Assembly (NCBI GenBank): GCA_036260375.1
Contig: DASZZZ010000053.1
Location: forward strand, 1-10,789
Length of the DNA stretch: 10,789 bases
Direction: 5' to 3'
From: DASZZZ01 sp036260375
Lineage (GTDB): Bacteria; Actinomycetota; CADDZG01; WHSQ01
Position numbers and translations under genes: made by a program. Of the stretch, positions 7,107 through 10,789 are shown in pieces. Every line of letters begins with the position of its first letter. The stretch's first letter is position 1. The notes beneath the pieces were generated by a model that searched no databases, was not told where the DNA came from, and saw only the letters and a list, made by a program, of their open reading frames with translations.

Positions 7107-8245
7107 AGCCCGCCCTCGCAACCCACGTTGTCCTCCCCGTTGCGGCATACGTCCTCCCCGAAGCCCCCGTTGAGCGCGTCGATGCCGTCGGCGCCGTCGA
7201 GGTCGTCGTCGCCGCCGACGCCGCGCAGCGTGTCGTCGCCGGTACCGCCGTCGATCATGTCGCGCCCGTCCTGCCCCGGCTCGTCGCCGACTACGACGTC
7301 GTCGCCGCCCTCGCCGCGGAGCCAGTCCACGCCTCCGGTCCCCGCGCCGCCGTAGATCTCGTCGTCGCCGTGCCCGCCCAGGAGAGAGTCGCCGCCGCCC
7401 CACGCGCGCAGGACGTCGGCGCCGATGCCGCCGCGGGCGGCGTCCGCGTCGACGTCGTAAGGGTTCCCGAGCCCGGTGTCCACGGCGTCGTCGCCCGGCC
7501 CGCCGTGGAGGTAGTCGGCGCCCGTGCCGCCCACCACGTCGTCGAAACCGCGCCCGCCGGTCACAGTGTCGTCGCCGCTGCCGCCGTCGCCGAGGTCGGC
7601 GCCCGGGCCGCCGTGGACGACGTCGTCGTCGCCCGCGCCGAAGAGCGCATCGCGTCCCGGCCCGCCCCACAGCTGGTTCTCGCCGGCTCCGTCGCCCTCC
7701 AGGTCGTCGCCGTAGACGACGTCGCCACCGGCGCCGGCGCGCACGCGATCGTCCCCGCCATCGCCGAGGATTCGGTCGTCGCCGGCGCGGCCCGACACGA
7801 CGTCGTGGCCCTCGCCGCCCGCGATCTCGTTGCGGCCGTCGTCGCCCGCCAGCTCGTCGGCTAGCGGCGAGCCCTGGAGATGCTCGACGCCGGAGACGGC
7901 GTCGTGCCCCGCGCCGGTGGCACGGCCGCGCGCGAGCGACGCGCGGACCGGCCCCCCGACGTCGGCGTACGACAGCGTGTCGTCGCCGCGGCCCCCTCGC
8001 ACACGGTCGTCTCCGACGCCCGGGCATAGGACGTCGTCGCCGCCGGCGCCCAGCAGCACGTCGTCGCCCCCGAGGCCGGCCACGACATCGGCATCCGGCG
8101 TCCCTCGCAGGACGTCGTCACCGCGCGTGCCGACGATCGTCGCCCGCCGCCAGCCGCACGTCGGCGCCGGGGCGGCGAGGGCCGGGACCGTCGCCGCCGC
8201 GCACAGCGCGACGAGCGACGCGGCGAACCCGCGTCTCGCGGTCAT
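7103..8245 (-). CDS. Secreted RTX-type calcium-binding repeat protein (first of pair)
   Basis: The 380-residue product has a Sec-type signal peptide (MTARRGFAASLVALCAAATVPALAA), then repeats of GGxGxD type from about residue 40 to 362 (GLGGDDVLLGAGGDDVL, GGRGDDTL, GGTGADYLHGGPGDDAV). One insert related to the paralogue's (residues 99-122, RASLARGRATGAGHDAVSGVE) interrupts them. The mature cysteines Cys30, Cys74, Cys367 and Cys376 fall at the same places as in the downstream gene, with a matching end (GEDVCRNGEDNVGCE). Both proteins begin their repeat region with ATIVGT, so the pair is a tandem duplication. I chose ATG 8245 because AGGAGAGGA lies just upstream; an in-frame longer start at 8287 would bury the signal peptide. 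No catalytic domain is visible. Likely role: extracellular calcium-binding or wall-associated protein; partner unknown. Confidence 0.85.
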   Translation of the reverse strand: MTARRGFAASLVALCAAATVPALAAPAPTCGWRRATIVGTRGDDVLRGTPDADVVAGLGGDDVLLGAGGDDVLCPGVGDDRVRGGRGDDTLSYADVGGPVRASLARGRATGAGHDAVSGVEHLQGSPLADELAGDDGRNEIAGGEGHDVVSGRAGDDRILGDGGDDRVRAGAGGDVVYGDDLEGDGAGENQLWGGPGRDALFGAGDDDVVHGGPGADLGDGGSGDDTVTGGRGFDDVVGGTGADYLHGGPGDDAVDTGLGNPYDVDADAARGGIGADVLRAWGGGDSLLGGHGDDEIYGGAGTGGVDWLRGEGGDDVVVGDEPGQDGRDMIDGGTGDDTLRGVGGDDDLDGADGIDALNGGFGEDVCRNGEDNVGCEGGL

Positions 8246-8265
8246 GGGGTCCTCTCCTAGCGCGG

Positions 8266-8281
8266 CAAGTGCCCCAACTTG
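8266..8281. repeat. Short inverted repeat upstream of the RTX pair
   Basis: CAAGT at 8266-8270 and ACTTG at 8277-8281 are perfect complements around a 6-base centre. They lie in the 76-bp gap between the AAA+ gene stop (8322) and the first RTX start (8245), about 20 bases before that start. A second inverted pair overlaps it: GTACC at 8281-8285 and GGTAC at 8307-8311. Either could be an operator or a weak mRNA structure; neither has the U-tract of an intrinsic terminator. Confidence 0.3.
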
Positions 8282-8321
8282 TACCACGGTGCGTCGCCAC
8301 GGGATAGGTACATCAGAGTCG

Positions 8322-10541
8322 TTACCGGCCCTGGCCGAAGCGCTCGAGGGCGGCGACCTGCGCCGGGTCGAGGCTCGGACGGACCGTCGCGCGCGCCGCG
8401 GCGAAGTGCGCCGCGGTGACGCACGGCGCGTCGAGGTCCGCGCGCATCGCCGCGAGCGCCGCGGCGCGCGCGAGCGCGTCGAGGTCGGCGGCCGAGTAGC
8501 CCTCGCACGCGGCCCCCAGCGCGCCGAGGTCGACGTCGTCGTCGAGGGGCATGCGGCGCGTCGCGGCGGCGAGGATCGCGGCGCGCGCCGCGGCGTCCGG
8601 CGGCGGGACGTACACGGCGCGCTCGATGCGTCCCGGTCGCAGCAGCGCCGGGTCGACGAGGTCGGGACGGTTCGTCGCCGCGACGACGAACACGCCGCGC
8701 AGCTCCTCGATGCCGTCGAGCTCGGTCAGCAGCTGCGCGACGACGCGGTCGGTCGTCCCGGAGTCGTGACCCTCGCCGCGGCGCGGCGCGAGCGCGTCGA
8801 CCTCGTCGAGGAACACGAGCGCGGGGGCCGCCGCGCGGGCGCGACGGAACAGCTCTCGCACGGCGCGCTCGGACTCGCCCACCCACTTCGACAGCAGCTC
8901 GGCGCCCTTGACCGACAGGAACGTCGCGCCGGCCTCGTTTGCGAGCGCCTTGACGACGAACGTCTTGCCGCATCCGGGCGGCCCGTACAGCAGGACGCCT
9001 CCGACGGGCTCGACGCCCATGCGCTCGAACGAGTCCGGGTAGCGCAGCGGCCACACGACCGCCTCCGTCAGCTCCGCCTTGGTCGCGTCCATGTCCCCGA
9101 CGTCGTCGAAGCGGACGTCGGCGACCTCGACCGCGACGCCGTCGAGCGCGCTCGCCTTGACGACCTCGAGCGCGGCGTCGAAGTCCGCGCCGACGACCTG
9201 CGGCACGCCGGTCGCGTCGGCGGGCGTGCGTTGCGCGGCCCGCAGGCACGCCTCGTGGCACAGCGCGAGCAGGTCGGCGGCGACGAACCCGGGCGTGCGC
9301 GCGGCGACGTCCGCGAGCCGCACGTCGGGCGCGAGCGGCAGCGACGCGGTGCGGACCTCGAGGATGCGCCGGCGCTGCTCGGCGTGCGGCAGCGGGACCT
9401 CGATCTCGACGTCGAGCGCGCCGGGCAGCAGGAGCTCGCGCGCCACGCGCTCGGGATGCGCGCTCGTGCACACGACCGCGACGCGGCCGCGCGCGACCAC
9501 GGCGCGCACCTCCTCGACCAGCACGCTGCGCAGCGCGCCGGGCTCGTCGGCCGCGGCGAGCGCCTCGACGTCCTCGAGCAACACGACCGCCGGCGCGCCG
9601 CCCTCCGCGTCCGCGAGCAGCGCGCGCAGGGCCGCCGCCGCGGCGTCGGGAGCGAGCCGCGCGAGCGCAGGCGCCCACGTCCTCACGACGCGCGCTCCGA
9701 CCTCCGCCGCGACCGCCTCGGTCAGCGCCGCCTTGCCGGATCCCGGCGGCCCGCTCACGAGCACGCCCATCTGCGGAGCCGTCCCGAGGCGCGCGAGGAG
9801 CTCGGCGCGGTGGAACCCGAGCTCGACGAGCTCCCGCAGGCGCCGCATCGGTGCCTCGAGCCCGGGCAGCTCGTCGCGCGCCGCGGGCCGCAGCGGCGTC
9901 GCGCTGGTGTGCGTCGCGGCACCGCCGGCCCACGCCACGACGGACTCCATGGTCACGCGCGCGGGCCCCGTCCCGGGGCCGCCGGCGTCGGCCGCGGCGA
10001 CCTCGAGCACGACCTGCTGCCAGTCGCGCCCGAGCGCCCGCGCGAGGACGTCGACGAGCTCCTCGAGGCCGCGGCCGTCGTCGGCGCCGGGACGCACGAA
10101 GTCCTGCGGCAGGAGGCTGACACGGTCCCCCGTCGTGACGACCTTGCCGAGCAACGCGAAGCGCACCGCGGCGGGGTCGAGCGCGTCGAGCGCGCGCTCC
10201 GACGCGAGCGTGACGCGCCGAGCGGGACGGACGTCGGCGACGCCGACCGACACGGATTCGCCCGGCACGACGCCGGCGTTGGCGCACGTCAGCTCGTCGA
10301 GGGCGATCATCGAGCGCCCGACGTCGGGCGGCGCGGGGGCCGCGAGGGCCGCGGTCGCGCGCGTCCCGCGTAGCGCGAGCGCGTCCCACGGTCGCAAACC
10401 GAGTAGCTCGAGGACGCCGGGATGCACGCGCACGACGCCGCGACGCGCGTCGAGCGGCGACCGGTTCGTGACGACGGTCATGCGCACGCCCGCGCCGCCG
10501 GGGGCCGCGCTCGAGGCGTCGTGGCGCGCGCTCCCGCTCAT
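8322..10541 (-). CDS. CDC48/VCP-like double AAA+ ATPase with degenerate first module
   Basis: This 739-residue protein resembles archaeal VAT and Cdc48. Residues 35-105 look like the Cdc48 N-terminal double-psi barrel (LELLGLRPWDALAL, then NAGVVPGESVSV). Module 1 (about 220-465) keeps a P-loop, GPPGSGKA at 264-271, but has Ala instead of Thr/Ser after GK, LLED instead of DE in Walker B (321-324), no aromatic pore loop, and LLPGALD where LRRPGRFD arginine fingers are expected. Module 2 (about 475-720) is complete: GPPGCGKT 520-527, pore motif SKWVGESE 551-558, VFLDE 576-580, sensor AATNRPD, and LLRPGR with Arg635 and Arg638. It probably forms a hexamer that unfolds or remodels proteins, powered by module 2 only (inferred). 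ATG 10541 lies 9 bp after the acyl-CoA dehydrogenase stop without a clear SD; ATG 10481 (codon 21) is an alternative and still precedes the N-domain. Substrate and adaptor unknown. Confidence 0.87.
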   Translation of the reverse strand: MSGSARHDASSAAPGGAGVRMTVVTNRSPLDARRGVVRVHPGVLELLGLRPWDALALRGTRATAALAAPAPPDVGRSMIALDELTCANAGVVPGESVSVGVADVRPARRVTLASERALDALDPAAVRFALLGKVVTTGDRVSLLPQDFVRPGADDGRGLEELVDVLARALGRDWQQVVLEVAAADAGGPGTGPARVTMESVVAWAGGAATHTSATPLRPAARDELPGLEAPMRRLRELVELGFHRAELLARLGTAPQMGVLVSGPPGSGKAALTEAVAAEVGARVVRTWAPALARLAPDAAAAALRALLADAEGGAPAVVLLEDVEALAAADEPGALRSVLVEEVRAVVARGRVAVVCTSAHPERVARELLLPGALDVEIEVPLPHAEQRRRILEVRTASLPLAPDVRLADVAARTPGFVAADLLALCHEACLRAAQRTPADATGVPQVVGADFDAALEVVKASALDGVAVEVADVRFDDVGDMDATKAELTEAVVWPLRYPDSFERMGVEPVGGVLLYGPPGCGKTFVVKALANEAGATFLSVKGAELLSKWVGESERAVRELFRRARAAAPALVFLDEVDALAPRRGEGHDSGTTDRVVAQLLTELDGIEELRGVFVVAATNRPDLVDPALLRPGRIERAVYVPPPDAAARAAILAAATRRMPLDDDVDLGALGAACEGYSAADLDALARAAALAAMRADLDAPCVTAAHFAAARATVRPSLDPAQVAALERFGQGR

Positions 10542-10550
10542 CGCACGCGC

Positions 10551-10789
10551 TCAGTCCGACGTGAGCTTGCGTCCCACGACGTAGCGCTGGATCTGGTTGG
10601 TGCCCTCGACGATCTGCAGTCCCTTGGCCTCCCGCATCAAGCGCTCGACGGGGTACTCGCGCACGTAGCCGTAGCCGCCGTGCAGCTGTACGGCGTCCGT
10701 CGTCACGCGCATTGCGACGTCGGTGCAGAAAAGCTTCGCCTCCGCCGCCTGGAGCGCGTAGTCGTGGCCGGCGTCGCGCAGCGCCGCGG
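10551..10789 (-). CDS. Acyl-CoA dehydrogenase, C-terminal end (5' part outside window)
   Basis: The last 78 codons of a gene running off the right edge, ending with TGA at 10553-10551. The translated tail contains KLFCTDVAMRVTTDAVQLHGGYGYVREYPVER and then REAKGLQIVEGTNQIQR. These are the hallmark C-terminal helices of flavin-dependent acyl-CoA dehydrogenases: QxHGGxGY contacts FAD across the subunit interface, and the catalytic glutamate of the short-chain type is the Glu of IVEGTNQIQR. The enzyme introduces a 2,3 double bond into an acyl-CoA during fatty or branched-chain acid breakdown; chain-length specificity cannot be told from this part. It lies 9 bp upstream of the AAA+ gene on the same strand, so they are probably cotranscribed. 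Confidence 0.9.
   Translation of the reverse strand, partial: AALRDAGHDYALQAAEAKLFCTDVAMRVTTDAVQLHGGYGYVREYPVERLMREAKGLQIVEGTNQIQRYVVGRKLTSD

Noticed and set aside
5814..7355. Long plus-strand open frame across the RTX genes
   Set aside because: It is the antisense shadow of GC-rich glycine/aspartate repeats: no SD, biased Val/Ala/Arg composition, and no recognisable domain. The minus-strand frames carry signal peptides and repeat motifs.
5862..8245. Many near-identical gtcgtcg-type units, considered as a CRISPR array or tandem DNA repeat
   Set aside because: Unit length and spacing follow the 9-residue RTX protein repeat and are irregular at DNA level; no constant repeat with unique spacers.

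Overview
The window is high-GC DNA (roughly 70% or more over most of its length) with GTG/TTG starts, tightly packed genes, strong Shine-Dalgarno (SD) sequences and secreted glycine/aspartate-rich repeat proteins. This fits a high-GC actinobacterium, possibly a Thermoleophilia/Solirubrobacterales-type lineage. That placement is an inference from gene style, not a phylogenetic result.

Layout. (1) 1-728 (+): the C-terminal end of a P-loop ATPase resembling the Sll1717 family, in DNA of visibly lower GC than the rest (421-480 is 32/60 G+C). It looks like the edge of an acquired segment. (2) 744-5189 (-): a three-gene operon read right to left: a lysine 2,3-aminomutase-type radical SAM enzyme (kamA), an aldehyde dehydrogenase and a class III aminotransferase. 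The last third of the aminotransferase is interrupted by an in-frame TGA and four alternating single-base frameshifts. (3) 5319-5771 (+): an Lrp/AsnC-family regulator divergent from kamA. The shared intergenic region holds a perfect 15-bp palindrome placed between a plausible -35 and -10 of kamA. (4) 5862-8245 (-): two tandem secreted RTX-type repeat proteins overlapping by ATGA, clearly paralogous and sharing four cysteines at matching places. (5) 8322-10541 (-): a CDC48/VCP-like protein with an N-domain and two AAA+ modules. The first module has lost most catalytic residues; the second looks intact. (6) 10551-10789 (-): the C-terminus of an acyl-CoA dehydrogenase, 9 bp upstream of the AAA+ gene.

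How the genes may work together. The Lrp-kamA-aldehyde dehydrogenase-aminotransferase block reads as an amino-acid-responsive lysine/beta-lysine catabolic unit: KamA would make L-beta-lysine, the aminotransferase would convert a terminal amine to an aldehyde, and the dehydrogenase would oxidise it to an acid. The order of steps and the true substrates are inference. The RTX pair and the AAA+/acyl-CoA dehydrogenase genes lie on the same strand but have no obvious functional tie to the lysine block. No RNA genes, CRISPR arrays, insertion sequences or origins were seen, and no gene-free stretch exceeds 300 bases.
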